DNA of 21,685 nucleotides, from assembly GCA_947057505.1 (NCBI GenBank), contig CAMSEM010000011.1, positions 1-21,685 of the forward strand, read 5' to 3'. The stretch is from an uncultured Clostridium sp. Its GTDB lineage: Bacteria > Bacillota > Clostridia > TANB77 > CAG-508. Under the pieces are notes generated by a model. It was not told the DNA's origin and did no database searches. It saw nothing but the letters and a program-made list of their open reading frames with translations. Position numbers and translations under genes: made by a program. This document shows positions 1 to 7,526 of this stretch, in pieces (positions within the stretch are counted from its first letter, which is position 1; each line of letters begins with the position of its first letter).

Positions 1-53
1 GTACGGTGGTGTGAGAGGGAATAAATAAAATAATTATTTATTCTCTACTCGAT
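1..53 (+). mobile_element. 3' end of a group II intron (end of domain V and all of domain VI)
   Basis: Bases 1-7 (GTACGGT) look like the 3' strand of a domain V helix. Bases 13-50 fold as a domain VI hairpin. GAG 13-15 pairs with CTC 48-50, AGG 16-18 pairs with TCT 44-46 (one G-U), and the ten bases 19-28 pair perfectly with 34-43 around the loop 29-33. The only unpaired base in the stem is A47, where a branch-point adenosine is expected. Six bases follow it to T53, giving the usual 7-nt distance and an AT 3' end, so I place the 3' splice site after 53. This is a known architecture read directly from the sequence. The rest of the intron and any reverse-transcriptase gene lie outside the window. 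The intron inserted just upstream of the transporter promoter region, on the plus strand. Confidence 0.8.
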
Positions 54-78
54 TACTTACAATATAAAAAATAAAAAA

Positions 79-111
79 GTCACTTACTTGTCACTTTACA
101 TCAGTTATAAT
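79..111 (+). promoter_or_regulatory. Promoter region with direct repeats upstream of the ABC transporter
   Basis: A perfect TATAAT (-10) lies at 106-111. Where the -35 should be there are two direct repeats, GTCACTTA at 79-86 and GTCACTTT at 90-97, starting 11 bases apart, about one helical turn. TTGTCA at 88-93 is only 12 bases from the -10, too close for a normal -35, so the promoter seems to lack a good -35. A weak -35 with helically phased repeats is typical of promoters activated by OmpR-family regulators, and such a regulator is encoded at 3555-4214. Its binding here is inference. Confidence 0.5.
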
Positions 112-143
112 AAAAACAATAAAACAAAAACAGGGAGGTCTTT

Positions 144-810
144 ATGGAAATTTTAAAAGTAGAAAACTTATGCAAAACTTATGGAAAAGGAGAAACAAAA
201 GTAAATGCATTAGATCATGTTTCGTTTTCAATTAATAAAGGAGAATTTGTGGCTATTGTAGGCGCATCTGGAAGCGGAAAATCTACACTTTTACATTTAA
301 TTGGTGGAGTAGATAGACCAACTTCACGGAAAAGTATTTATTGATGGAAAAGATATTTATAAATTTAATGATGATGAACTTGCTATATTTAGAAGAAGGC
401 AAGTAGGATTAATTTATCAATTTTATAACTTAATTCCTATTTTAAATGTGGAAGAAAATATTACATTGCCACTAAATTTAGATAATAAAAAAGTGGAACA
501 ACAAAAATTAGATGAAATGCTACAGTTATTAGGTTTGCAAAACAGAAAAAATCATTTACCAAACCAACTATCAGGAGGTCAGCAACAACGAACCTCTATT
601 GGAAGAGCCCTGATAACAAAACCAGCTATTATCTTGGCAGATGAACCAACTGGAAATTTAGACTCAAAAGCAAGTGAGGAAATTGTAGAACTATTAAAAA
701 AATCAAATAGAGATTACAAGCAAACCATTGTGATGATAACACACAACTTAGAGATTGCAAACCAAGCAGACAGAATTATTAAGATAGAAGATGGGAAAAT
801 TATATTTTAA
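144..810 (+). CDS. ABC transporter ATP-binding protein (MacB/LolD type), needs a +1 frameshift at CGG 327-329
   Basis: This is the nucleotide-binding subunit that would power the FtsX-type permease encoded next. The start ATG 144 has GGGAGG at 133-138. Frame 0 runs to TGA 342-344 and gives only 66 aa. If base C327 is skipped, the frame continues to 810 and gives a complete protein of about 221 aa, normal for the family. Visible motifs in the joined protein are Walker A GASGSGKS (40-47), Q-loop Q92, signature LSGGQ (142-146), Walker B ending in D166-E167, and H-loop H200. The join reads Thr-Ser-Gly-Lys-Val-Phe-Ile-Asp-Gly, exactly the expected strand after Walker A. The defect is therefore one base, and nothing else in the gene has decayed. 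It could be a recent pseudogene, a sequence error, or a translational frameshift; see findings. The piece from 448 is not a separate gene. Confidence 0.85.
321..345 (+). other. Candidate +1 frameshift site at CGG (ABC ATPase gene)
   Basis: Frame 0 reads ACT TCA CGG AAA and stops at TGA 342-344. The protein family requires ACT TCA, then GGA AAA GTA from base 328, so C327 is the extra base. CGG is absent as an in-frame codon everywhere else in the window except the parallel site at 11784. I see no Shine-Dalgarno-like sequence at the RF2-type distance before the site, and the preceding TCA tRNA could not re-pair well on CAC. Any programmed event would therefore have to work through an empty A site rather than classic slippage. 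Frameshifting here is inference; the frame break is seen directly. Confidence 0.45.
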
Positions 811-845
811 TAACATTTCAATAAATAATAAAGAAGGGAAAAAAG

Positions 846-3407
846 ATGAAAGTTCTAAATAAAGTAAGTTTAAAAAATTTAAAACTAAATAAAAAAAGAA
901 CAATCAGTACAATCATTGGCATTATGCTTTCAGTAGCACTTATTTGCGCTGTTGCAGCAATGGCTAACAGCTTGCAAGCAACATTAGTACAAAATGCTGT
1001 AAATGAAACAGGGTACTATCATATAAATTTAATGGAAATTAGTAAAGAAGATTTTTCAAATGTAAAAAATAATCGTGATATAAAAAATATAAAAATAATG
1101 TATGATATAGGCTATTCTAACTTTAATGGCGGAAAACAAGAAGATAATCCATACATTCATGTTTATTCGATGAAGGCAGAAGAAATACAAGATTTAGCAT
1201 ACCAAATTATAGAAGGAAGAATGCCAACCAATCAGTACGAAATTGTTCTTAACAAATCAGCTATGTTTGAATCAAATTATAAAATAGGAGATACGATAGA
1301 ACTAGAAATAGGAAATAGAAAAACTATAGAGGATTATGAATTAAACAAGAAAAATCCAGTACAGCAATCTAAGGAAAAATTAGTAAACACGGTAAAGAAA
1401 ACTTACAAAATAGTAGGTATTGTAAACAAAGCAGGACAAAACTATTCTTATTATGGAATAACTACAAATGAAGAAAGTAATAAAATGGATGCTTACTGTA
1501 CTTTGAAAAATCCGAGTAATTATAAAGAAAGTATTCCAAAACTCTTAGGAGTAAGTAGCTATAATGCTATAAATACTATTGAAGACTATGAAAAAGGAAA
1601 ATATAGCTATACGCTAAATCATGAATTATTAAGATGGGAAGTTTTTGCAGTAAGTGACTCTACCATATCTATGCTATATAGTGTAGTAACAGTAGTTCTA
1701 GTTATTATTTTAATTACAAGTGTATTTTGTATTAGAAATTCTTTTGCTATTTCTACACTAGAGAAAAACAAAATGTATGGTATGTTTGCGAGCATAGGAG
1801 CAACAAAAAAACAAATTAAAAAGAGCGTTTTGTTTGAAGCATTAGTACTGGGGATAGTTGGAATACCTTTAGGAATACTAGCTGGAATTTTTGCAGTTTT
1901 TGTATTAATACAAATTATAAATGCATTATTAGGAAATTATTTGCTAGACCATATAGAAGGATTTGTGTTTAAAGTTACCTTATTGCCAATTGCATTATCA
2001 ATAATACTAGGAGCTGTAACTATTTATTTATCAGCTAGGGCATCTGCTAAAAAAGCAAGTAAAGTAAGCCCAATAGAACAATTAAGAAATAGCAATGATA
2101 TTAAAATAAATGGTAAAAAATTAAAAACACCTAAAAGGATACAAAAGTTATTTAAAACAGGTGGAGTATTAGCCTATAAAAATCTAAAAAGAAGTAAAAA
2201 GAAATATAGAACCACGGTTATTTCGCTAGCTGTTAGTATTTTCGTATTTATTACTATGAATAGCTTTATTACAAACACATTTCAATATGCAGGCAATTAT
2301 TATTTGCAATATGATTACAACATTAAAGCAAATAGTGGAACAATAAGAGATTTTACAAGTGAAGATATTCAAAAAATAAGACAAATAGCAGGAGAAAATA
2401 ATTGTTATTTCCTTTATGATAATCACAGTTATGAAAATGTAACATTAAAAATAACAGATAAGAGCAAAATCAATAAGTTTGAAGAAGAGATTTTAAGCCA
2501 AGATGGCTATGTAGATCCAGCTACCAATGAAGTGATTTATACTGGAGAAGAATATTCAGGAATAAAAATAAAAGCATTAGATGATATATCTTTTAGAAAA
2601 TATGCAGAAAAAATAGGGGCAGACTACGAAAAGGTAAAGGAAAGTGGAATTTTATGCGATGATTATCAATATCAAGAAGAAAGTACTAGCATAAAAACAG
2701 TAAGAACATATACATATAAAGAAAATGATATGATTATAGGAACTTATAAAGATAAGAACTTAAGTATTAAAGTAGGAAAAGTAAGTAGTATAAGACCATA
2801 TGGAATGGAAAGAAATTACTATTATGGTGGCTATTTAATTGTAAATGAGCAAATGCATAAAGAATTAGGTTTAACACTAAATACTATTACAATTCAGTCA
2901 GATAAGCCAGAAGAAACCATAAAAAACATTTCAAATATCTATAATTCTCTTAATATTGTTAATTTACAAGAAGAAACAAAAAAAGAAAATTCTATGGTAT
3001 TAGTAATTAATATATTCTTATATGGCTTTATAGCAGTAATTACTTTCATTGGAGTTACTAACATATTTAATACTATTACCTCTAATATGGAATTAAGGCA
3101 AAAAGAATTTGCAATGCTAAAAAGCATTGGCATGACAAAAAAAGAATTTAATAGAATGATTAATTTAGAAACCATATTTTATGGAACAAAAGCGCTATTA
3201 TATGGAGTAATATTTGGATTACTTGGAACATATGCAATGTATAAAGCCTTTAGTATTAAAATAGATAGTGGAATGTATATACCAATAGGACCTATTATTA
3301 TTTCAGCAATATTTGTATTTGTTATTGTATTTATTATTATGAGGTATAGTATTAGTAAAATTAATAAACAAAATACAATAGAAACAATAAGAAAAGAAAA
3401 TGTTTAA
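846..3407 (+). CDS. ABC transporter permease, FtsX/MacB type, two FtsX domains
   Basis: The product is an 853-aa inner-membrane protein, the permease partner of the ATPase encoded 35 bases upstream. I see about eight membrane segments: near 20-42, 276-298, 332-358, 376-397, 456-478, 717-740, 778-800 and 816-834. Two large extracytoplasmic regions lie at about 45-270 and 480-710. The cytoplasmic coupling motif occurs twice, as MFASIGATKKQ (about 313-323) and MLKSIGMTKKE (about 757-767), which shows an internal duplication of the FtsX unit. The first half ends in SPIEQLR, like the usual end of an FtsX repeat. With a response regulator and sensor kinase downstream, the set resembles modules that sense and resist antimicrobial peptides, although BceB-type permeases have ten segments and one large loop. 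The substrate is unknown. The reading frame is intact, which argues against long-standing loss of the ATPase. Confidence 0.88.
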   Translation: MKVLNKVSLKNLKLNKKRTISTIIGIMLSVALICAVAAMANSLQATLVQNAVNETGYYHINLMEISKEDFSNVKNNRDIKNIKIMYDIGYSNFNGGKQEDNPYIHVYSMKAEEIQDLAYQIIEGRMPTNQYEIVLNKSAMFESNYKIGDTIELEIGNRKTIEDYELNKKNPVQQSKEKLVNTVKKTYKIVGIVNKAGQNYSYYGITTNEESNKMDAYCTLKNPSNYKESIPKLLGVSSYNAINTIEDYEKGKYSYTLNHELLRWEVFAVSDSTISMLYSVVTVVLVIILITSVFCIRNSFAISTLEKNKMYGMFASIGATKKQIKKSVLFEALVLGIVGIPLGILAGIFAVFVLIQIINALLGNYLLDHIEGFVFKVTLLPIALSIILGAVTIYLSARASAKKASKVSPIEQLRNSNDIKINGKKLKTPKRIQKLFKTGGVLAYKNLKRSKKKYRTTVISLAVSIFVFITMNSFITNTFQYAGNYYLQYDYNIKANSGTIRDFTSEDIQKIRQIAGENNCYFLYDNHSYENVTLKITDKSKINKFEEEILSQDGYVDPATNEVIYTGEEYSGIKIKALDDISFRKYAEKIGADYEKVKESGILCDDYQYQEESTSIKTVRTYTYKENDMIIGTYKDKNLSIKVGKVSSIRPYGMERNYYYGGYLIVNEQMHKELGLTLNTITIQSDKPEETIKNISNIYNSLNIVNLQEETKKENSMVLVINIFLYGFIAVITFIGVTNIFNTITSNMELRQKEFAMLKSIGMTKKEFNRMINLETIFYGTKALLYGVIFGLLGTYAMYKAFSIKIDSGMYIPIGPIIISAIFVFVIVFIIMRYSISKINKQNTIETIRKENV

Positions 3408-3414
3408 CAAAATA

Positions 3415-3444
3415 TTGGTAATTTTATATAAAGTATGGTATACT
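3415..3444 (+). promoter_or_regulatory. Promoter of the response regulator/sensor kinase genes
   Basis: TTGGTA at 3415-3420 and TATACT at 3439-3444 are separated by 18 bases, and TGG directly before the -10 makes an extended -10. This is a good housekeeping-type promoter just after the permease stop codon at 3407. Transcription would start near 3451 and give a leader of about 100 bases containing the hairpin at 3504-3540. Confidence 0.55.
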
Positions 3445-3503
3445 AATGAAGTAAAAAACTAGTTAATCATAGGATAGAGCAAGTTTATTTAAAACAAAAA
3501 TAG

Positions 3504-3540
3504 AAAAATGCATCTCTAATATGAATAGAGGTGCATTTTT
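3504..3540. terminator. A-tract/T-tract hairpin (possible bidirectional terminator or leader attenuator)
   Basis: The 14 bases 3504-3517 pair with 3527-3540 (one G-U) around a 9-base loop. The stem starts with five A and ends with five T, the shape of a bidirectional intrinsic terminator. It would end the ABC transporter transcript, but it also lies between the promoter at 3415-3444 and the regulator start at 3555, only 5 bases before the purine-rich ribosome binding site. It could thus also reduce read-through into the regulator gene. Confidence 0.55.
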
Positions 3541-3554
3541 AGAAAGGAAGAAAA

Positions 3555-4214
3555 ATGCAAATTTTGTTAGTAGAAGATAACGAAATGGTAGCAAAAGGAC
3601 TAATATATTCATTAAATCAAAATGGATATAAAGTGGTACATAAAATAAATGTAAAACAAACCATGAGCTTTTTTGAGGAAGAAAATAAACCAAACTTAGT
3701 TATTTTAGATATATCACTTCCAGATGGAAATGGATTTTGTTTGTATGAAAAAGAAATAAAAAGCAAAAAAATACCAACCATTTTTTTAACCGCAAAAGAT
3801 GATGAAGATGATATTGTAAAAGGTTTAGAAATGGGAGCAGAAGACTATATTACGAAACCATTTTCTACCAAAGAACTAATAGCTAGAATGAACAAAATAC
3901 TATTAAGAGGAAAAAATCAAGAAATACAAGTACAAAATATTAAATTTGATATGGACAAAATGGTAGTATATAAAGAAAAAAATGTGATTGAATTAACTAG
4001 CTTAGAATTAAAATTATTACATTTACTTTTTTCAAACTTAAATAAAGTAGTTACTAGAAATGATATGATAGAAAAAATATGGGAATGGACAGGTAATGAT
4101 GTAAATGACAATACAATAACTGTTTATTTAAAAAGAATTAGAGAAAAGTTAGGCGATAGTAATATTATTACAACTGTTAAAGGAATAGGCTATAGAATAG
4201 ATAAAAACAACTAA
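3555..4214 (+). CDS. OmpR/PhoB-family response regulator
   Basis: This 219-aa DNA-binding response regulator has a receiver domain at about 1-115, with acidic pocket E7-D8, phosphorylation site D52 (in VILDISLPDG), T79 and K101. A winged-helix trans_reg_C domain follows at about 122-216, with the recognition region near the NDNTITVYLKRIREKLG stretch and the terminal KGIGYR hairpin. The length is normal. The ribosome binding site is AGGAAG at 3545-3550. The partner kinase starts 32 bases after the stop. The likely target is the transporter promoter at 79-111, given its phased direct repeats, but that is inference. Confidence 0.93.
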   Translation: MQILLVEDNEMVAKGLIYSLNQNGYKVVHKINVKQTMSFFEEENKPNLVILDISLPDGNGFCLYEKEIKSKKIPTIFLTAKDDEDDIVKGLEMGAEDYITKPFSTKELIARMNKILLRGKNQEIQVQNIKFDMDKMVVYKEKNVIELTSLELKLLHLLFSNLNKVVTRNDMIEKIWEWTGNDVNDNTITVYLKRIREKLGDSNIITTVKGIGYRIDKNN

Positions 4215-4246
4215 ATATAAAAGCACCAATAGGAAGGATAAAAAAT

Positions 4247-5458
4247 ATGAAAAACAAAATAGAACTTAAAAAAACCATAATTATTAGTTTGAGTATTATC
4301 ATAGTAGTAAGTGCTTGTTTTGCTATTGTTAATTTGTATCAATATAAAATATATACTAAAAATTTTAATAATGCCATCAACAGCATTGTGGCAAAAGTAA
4401 TAACACAATATCCTAATGTAAGCAAAACACAAATAATAGAAATATTAAATGCAAGTAGTAATGAGAATAATATTTTAAGAGAATATGGAATAGACTTAGA
4501 ACAAAATTCTATTGTATTGGAAAATGAACAATTACATTACCAATACCTCATAATAAATATAGCTATTATCATAATTTTAGCAAGTCTTGTAATAGGTTTA
4601 TTTCTAAAGTATAACTCATCAAAAGATAAAAAGCTACTAGAAATCACGAAGTATATTGAAGAAATTAATAATAGAAATTATAAATTAGACATAGGAGATA
4701 ACACAGAAGATGAACTATCTATTCTAAAAAATGAGTTATATAAAACTACCATTATGTTAAAAGAAATAGCAGAAAATTCATTAAATGATAAATTAAGTTT
4801 GAAAAGATCCCTTTCAGATATCTCACACCAATTGAAAACACCACTTACTGCTATTACGATTATGTTAGATAATATTTTAGATAATCCAGAACTAGATAAA
4901 GCCACTAGAAATGAATTTATAAAAGATATTAAAAGAGAAATTACCAATATTAACTTTTTTATCAATACCTTGTTAAAATTATCTAAATTTGACAGCAATA
5001 CCATCAACTTTATAAACAAAAAAGAAAATGTACAAAAAATATTACAAGAATCTATTAAAAATGTAGCAGGACTATGTGATTTGAAAAATATTGAAATAGA
5101 AATGATAGGGAAAAATAATATTACTATTATTTGTGACTTTAAATGGCAAGTAGAAGCAATTACAAACATATTAAAGAACTGTGTAGAACATTCTAAGCAA
5201 AATTCGAAAGTTACTATTTACTATGAACAAAATAACATGTATACTAAAATAGAAATTAAAGATAGAGGAAAAGGAATAGATAGGGAGGACTTACCACACA
5301 TTTTTGAAAGATTTTACAAGGGTAAAAATTCTTCAAGCGAAAGTGTTGGAATAGGGCTTGCTTTAGCAAAATCTATCATAGAAAGTAGCAATGCCTACAT
5401 TGGTGTTAATTCAAAAATAGAGAAAGGAAGCTGCTTTACCATTAAGTATTTTAAATAA
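4247..5458 (+). CDS. Sensor histidine kinase
   Basis: The product is a 403-aa membrane kinase, presumed to phosphorylate the regulator encoded just upstream. Two membrane segments (about 10-30 and 101-121) bracket a short extracytoplasmic loop of about 70 aa. A HAMP-like linker follows, then the dimerisation/phosphoacceptor helix with H194 in DISHQLKTPLTA. The ATPase domain shows the N box (N307, N311), G1 DRGKGI (339-344), the F box around HIFERFYKG and G2 GIGLALAKS (368-376). All catalytic motifs are present. The small sensor loop fits kinases that sense through a partner transporter or the membrane rather than by a large ligand domain. AGGAAGG precedes the ATG. Confidence 0.92.
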   Translation: MKNKIELKKTIIISLSIIIVVSACFAIVNLYQYKIYTKNFNNAINSIVAKVITQYPNVSKTQIIEILNASSNENNILREYGIDLEQNSIVLENEQLHYQYLIINIAIIIILASLVIGLFLKYNSSKDKKLLEITKYIEEINNRNYKLDIGDNTEDELSILKNELYKTTIMLKEIAENSLNDKLSLKRSLSDISHQLKTPLTAITIMLDNILDNPELDKATRNEFIKDIKREITNINFFINTLLKLSKFDSNTINFINKKENVQKILQESIKNVAGLCDLKNIEIEMIGKNNITIICDFKWQVEAITNILKNCVEHSKQNSKVTIYYEQNNMYTKIEIKDRGKGIDREDLPHIFERFYKGKNSSSESVGIGLALAKSIIESSNAYIGVNSKIEKGSCFTIKYFK

Positions 5459-5480
5459 AAAGGATAGGAAGAAACGATAA

Positions 5481-5972
5481 ATGAAAGTGATTTTTTTAGA
5501 CGTTGATGGAGTTTTAAATTCTGCTCAATATAGAAAACAAATATATCCAAACAGACAGGAATTATCTTATATAGAAAGAAATGTGGATAAGCAGTGTTTA
5601 TTAAACTTAAAGAAAATTCTAAAAGAAACAGGTGCAAAGATTGTAGTAAGTAGTACTTGGAGAAAAGATAAAGATTATAATAAATTTAAAGAATATCTTG
5701 CAAAAGAAGGAATTGGAATTTTAGATGAAACTCCAGACTTGGGTGAATCAGGTAAAAATAGAGGAGAGGAAATACGCAAGTGGCTTACTAATTATAAAGA
5801 ACAAGTAGAAAAATTTATTATAATTGATGATGATATTTTTCATGACTTTTATGAATTAACTACATATCAAATAAAACCAAATATGTTTGAAAATAGAGGA
5901 ATAGAAGAACAACATGTGCAAGAAGCAATAGAAAGACTAGGAAGAATAAAACAAGAATTAGAAAGAGACTAA
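5481..5972 (+). CDS. HAD-superfamily protein (HAD_SAK_2-like), putative phosphatase
   Basis: The product is a 163-aa soluble protein with the HAD core: motif I FLDVDGVLN with D7 and D9, motif II SSTWR (S57-R61), a basic residue region at GKNRGEE (R94) and motif IV DDD (116-118). The SSTWR and GxxRGxEI pattern resembles the small HAD domains that Pfam groups with Swiss-army-knife RNA repair proteins. I recall this from family knowledge and have not searched it. The substrate is unknown. The gene starts 22 bases after the kinase stop with AGGAAG before the ATG, so it is probably co-transcribed with the two-component genes, though no functional link is evident. Confidence 0.75.
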   Translation: MKVIFLDVDGVLNSAQYRKQIYPNRQELSYIERNVDKQCLLNLKKILKETGAKIVVSSTWRKDKDYNKFKEYLAKEGIGILDETPDLGESGKNRGEEIRKWLTNYKEQVEKFIIIDDDIFHDFYELTTYQIKPNMFENRGIEEQHVQEAIERLGRIKQELERD

Positions 5973-6050
5973 ACAAAAAAGGTTATAGTAGATAAAAAAG
6001 GAAAAGTATGATAGAATGTATTAGAAAAATATGAAAAGGAGAGAAAACAA

Positions 6051-6527
6051 ATGAATGAATATATGAAAATTGCAGATGAGCTAGCAAAACAAAATGTTAT
6101 AACAAATGATGGAGGACCTTTTGGTGCAGTTATTGTAAAGAATGGAAAAATAGTTGGAAAGGGAAATAACCATGTAGTAGCCAATAATGACCCAACTGCA
6201 CATGGAGAAGTAATGGCAATTAGAGATGCATGTAAAAATTTGAATACATTTGATTTAACAGGATGTGAACTATATACAAGTTGCTATCCATGCCCAATGT
6301 GTTTATCTGCCAGTATTTGGGCAAACATTAAAACCATATATTATGGAAATACAAAAGAAGATGCAGCAGATATAGGATTTAGAGATGACATGATTTATAG
6401 CTATTTACAAAAATTAGCAAACCAAGAAGAAGACAAAACCTTACAATTAATTGCTATAGACAGAGAAGAAACGATTAAAACTTTTGAAGATTTTAAAAAT
6501 AAAACAGAAAATAAAACAATGTATTAA
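6051..6527 (+). CDS. guaD: Guanine deaminase (nucleoside/nucleobase deaminase family)
   Basis: This is a 158-aa zinc deaminase that would convert guanine to xanthine in purine salvage. The zinc site is H51-G-E53 (the family more often has H-A-E) and C81-P-M-C84 within SCYPCPMC. The proton-shuttling glutamate is E53. The sequence around NDPTAHGEV, the CPMCLSA stretch and the IGFRDDMIY stretch closely resembles Bacillus-type GuaD as I remember it, and the length is essentially the same. A closely related tRNA adenosine deaminase (TadA) is less likely because the C-terminal part matches the GuaD type. AAGGAG (6036-6041) gives a strong start. A weak TATGAT at 6007-6012 could be a -10 element in the 78-base spacer. 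The gene is convergent with sigK. Confidence 0.85.
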   Translation: MNEYMKIADELAKQNVITNDGGPFGAVIVKNGKIVGKGNNHVVANNDPTAHGEVMAIRDACKNLNTFDLTGCELYTSCYPCPMCLSASIWANIKTIYYGNTKEDAADIGFRDDMIYSYLQKLANQEEDKTLQLIAIDREETIKTFEDFKNKTENKTMY

Positions 6528-6567
6528 TTATTTAGTCTTTTTAAAACAAATTAGTAGTTTCTATTAG

Positions 6568-6644
6568 TTTTTTCGCTCACCCCAGCTACATAAGAAACCG
6601 TAAACAAATTGTATCTTAGCATTTTGCTTACGGTTTCTAACTTG
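6568..6644 (+). repeat. Structured intergenic repeat, copy E1
   Basis: This lies between the convergent guaD and sigK genes. It contains the motif GCTCACCCCAGCT (6575-6587) followed by a hairpin in which the 11 bases 6593-6603 pair perfectly with 6628-6638; after one A-C mismatch the stem continues for four more pairs. The block is clearly related to E2 at 11535-11630: both share GCTCrCCCCArCT, AGAAACyGTAA, AATTGyATCT and ACGGTTTCTAnCTTG in the same order and orientation. Neither strand has a T-run directly after the hairpin, so a plain intrinsic terminator does not explain it. It may be a dispersed REP- or MITE-like element or a structured RNA. Confidence 0.6.
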
Positions 6645-6658
6645 CTTTATAAAAAGTA

Positions 6659-7357
6659 TTATTCCTTAATTTCTTTAGCAAGCTTATTAATTGCCTTTGT
6701 TTCAATTCGAGAAACATAAGAACGTGAAATTCCCATACTACTTGCAATTTCATTTTGTGTTTTTGGCTTTTGACCGCCAAGCCCAAATCGAAGCTCTAAA
6801 ATTGTTTTCTCTCTAAGTTTTAAAACATCTTTCATTTTATCATATAATTGCTTTACCTTAAATTTTAAATCTATTTCATCTTCAATATTTTTATCATTGT
6901 TTTCTAGTACTTCTTGAAGCGTAACAGTATTGTCATCCTTATCTTTACCAATAGGATCATCTAAATATACTTCATTACTTAGTTTTTTCGTTGCTCTTAA
7001 ATGCATTAAAATTTCATTATCAATACAACGAGAAACATAAGTTGCTAAACGTACTCCTTTTGAATTATCAAAACTGTTAATTCCTTTAATTAACCCAATT
7101 GTTCCAATGGAAATTAGGTCATCTTGTTCTACTTTTGTAGTAGCATATTTTTTACAAACATGAGCTACCAATCTCAAATTTCGTTCTATTAAAATATTTC
7201 TAGCATCTTCATTACCTTCTTTTAAAAGGTCTAAATATTTTCTTTCCTCATCACTACTTAAAGGTTCTGGAAATAAAGAATTATTAGAAATATAGCCAAC
7301 CAAAAAAATGCTAGCCTGTAAAAAAGCTAAAAAGCCAGAAAGAGAAAGTGCAAACAT
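6659..7357 (-). CDS. sigK: RNA polymerase sporulation sigma factor, pro-sigma-K
   Basis: This is a 232-aa sigma-70-family factor for late mother-cell gene expression. Residues 1-21 form a hydrophobic pro-sequence ending FLVG, followed by Y22-I-S-N-N. This matches the site where the SpoIVFB protease cuts pro-sigma-K in Bacillus, so processing between G21 and Y22 is expected. Region 2 includes RNLRLVAHVCKKY, DLISIGTIGLIKGI and the ATYVSRCIDNEIL stretch; region 4 has ELRFGLGG and the helix-turn-helix NEIASSMGISRSYVSRIE. The gene is not split by a skin-like element. GGGAGGT lies upstream of the ATG. It is the only plus-window gene on this strand and is divergent from the radical SAM gene. It implies a sporulating ancestry. 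Confidence 0.93.
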   Translation of the reverse strand: MFALSLSGFLAFLQASIFLVGYISNNSLFPEPLSSDEERKYLDLLKEGNEDARNILIERNLRLVAHVCKKYATTKVEQDDLISIGTIGLIKGINSFDNSKGVRLATYVSRCIDNEILMHLRATKKLSNEVYLDDPIGKDKDDNTVTLQEVLENNDKNIEDEIDLKFKVKQLYDKMKDVLKLREKTILELRFGLGGQKPKTQNEIASSMGISRSYVSRIETKAINKLAKEIKE

Positions 7358-7387
7358 ATATAGATACCTCCCAATAGATATATAGCA

Positions 7388-7416
7388 ATTATATGAGGGG
7401 AGTATTATAAAAGTGC
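7388..7416 (-). promoter_or_regulatory. Candidate sigma-E-type promoter for sigK
   Basis: On the minus strand GCACTTT (7416-7410) and CATATAAT (7395-7388) are 14 bases apart. CATATAAT is one base from the usual sigma-E -10 (CATACAAT), and the spacing is typical; the -35 match is only partial. Sigma-E control of sigK is established in spore formers. A sigma-A-like TATAAT at 7409-7404 lies in the spacer and is an alternative. Confidence 0.4.
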
Positions 7417-7526
7417 ATGACCCTCAAAATTAAAATATTTAATTGTATATTAAAGTTAGAAGTGTTATAATAAATCAAATTAAAATGAAGCATATAAAAT
7501 TAAGTAAAAAAGGAGTAAACTCAAAA

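Noticed and set aside
448..810. Separate small ABC ATPase gene starting at GTG 448
   Set aside because: It has no ribosome binding site and lacks Walker A. It is the second part of the ATPase that starts at 144, continuous with it after one +1 shift at 327.
4678..5169. Minus-strand open frame of 163 aa inside the sensor kinase gene
   Set aside because: It is a hydrophobic-looking mirror of the kinase coding sequence, with no ribosome binding site and no recognisable domain.
6593..6638. Hairpin between guaD and sigK as a bidirectional terminator
   Set aside because: Neither strand carries a T-run after the stem, and a related block occurs between two co-oriented genes at 11515-11679, so a repeat or RNA element is the better call.
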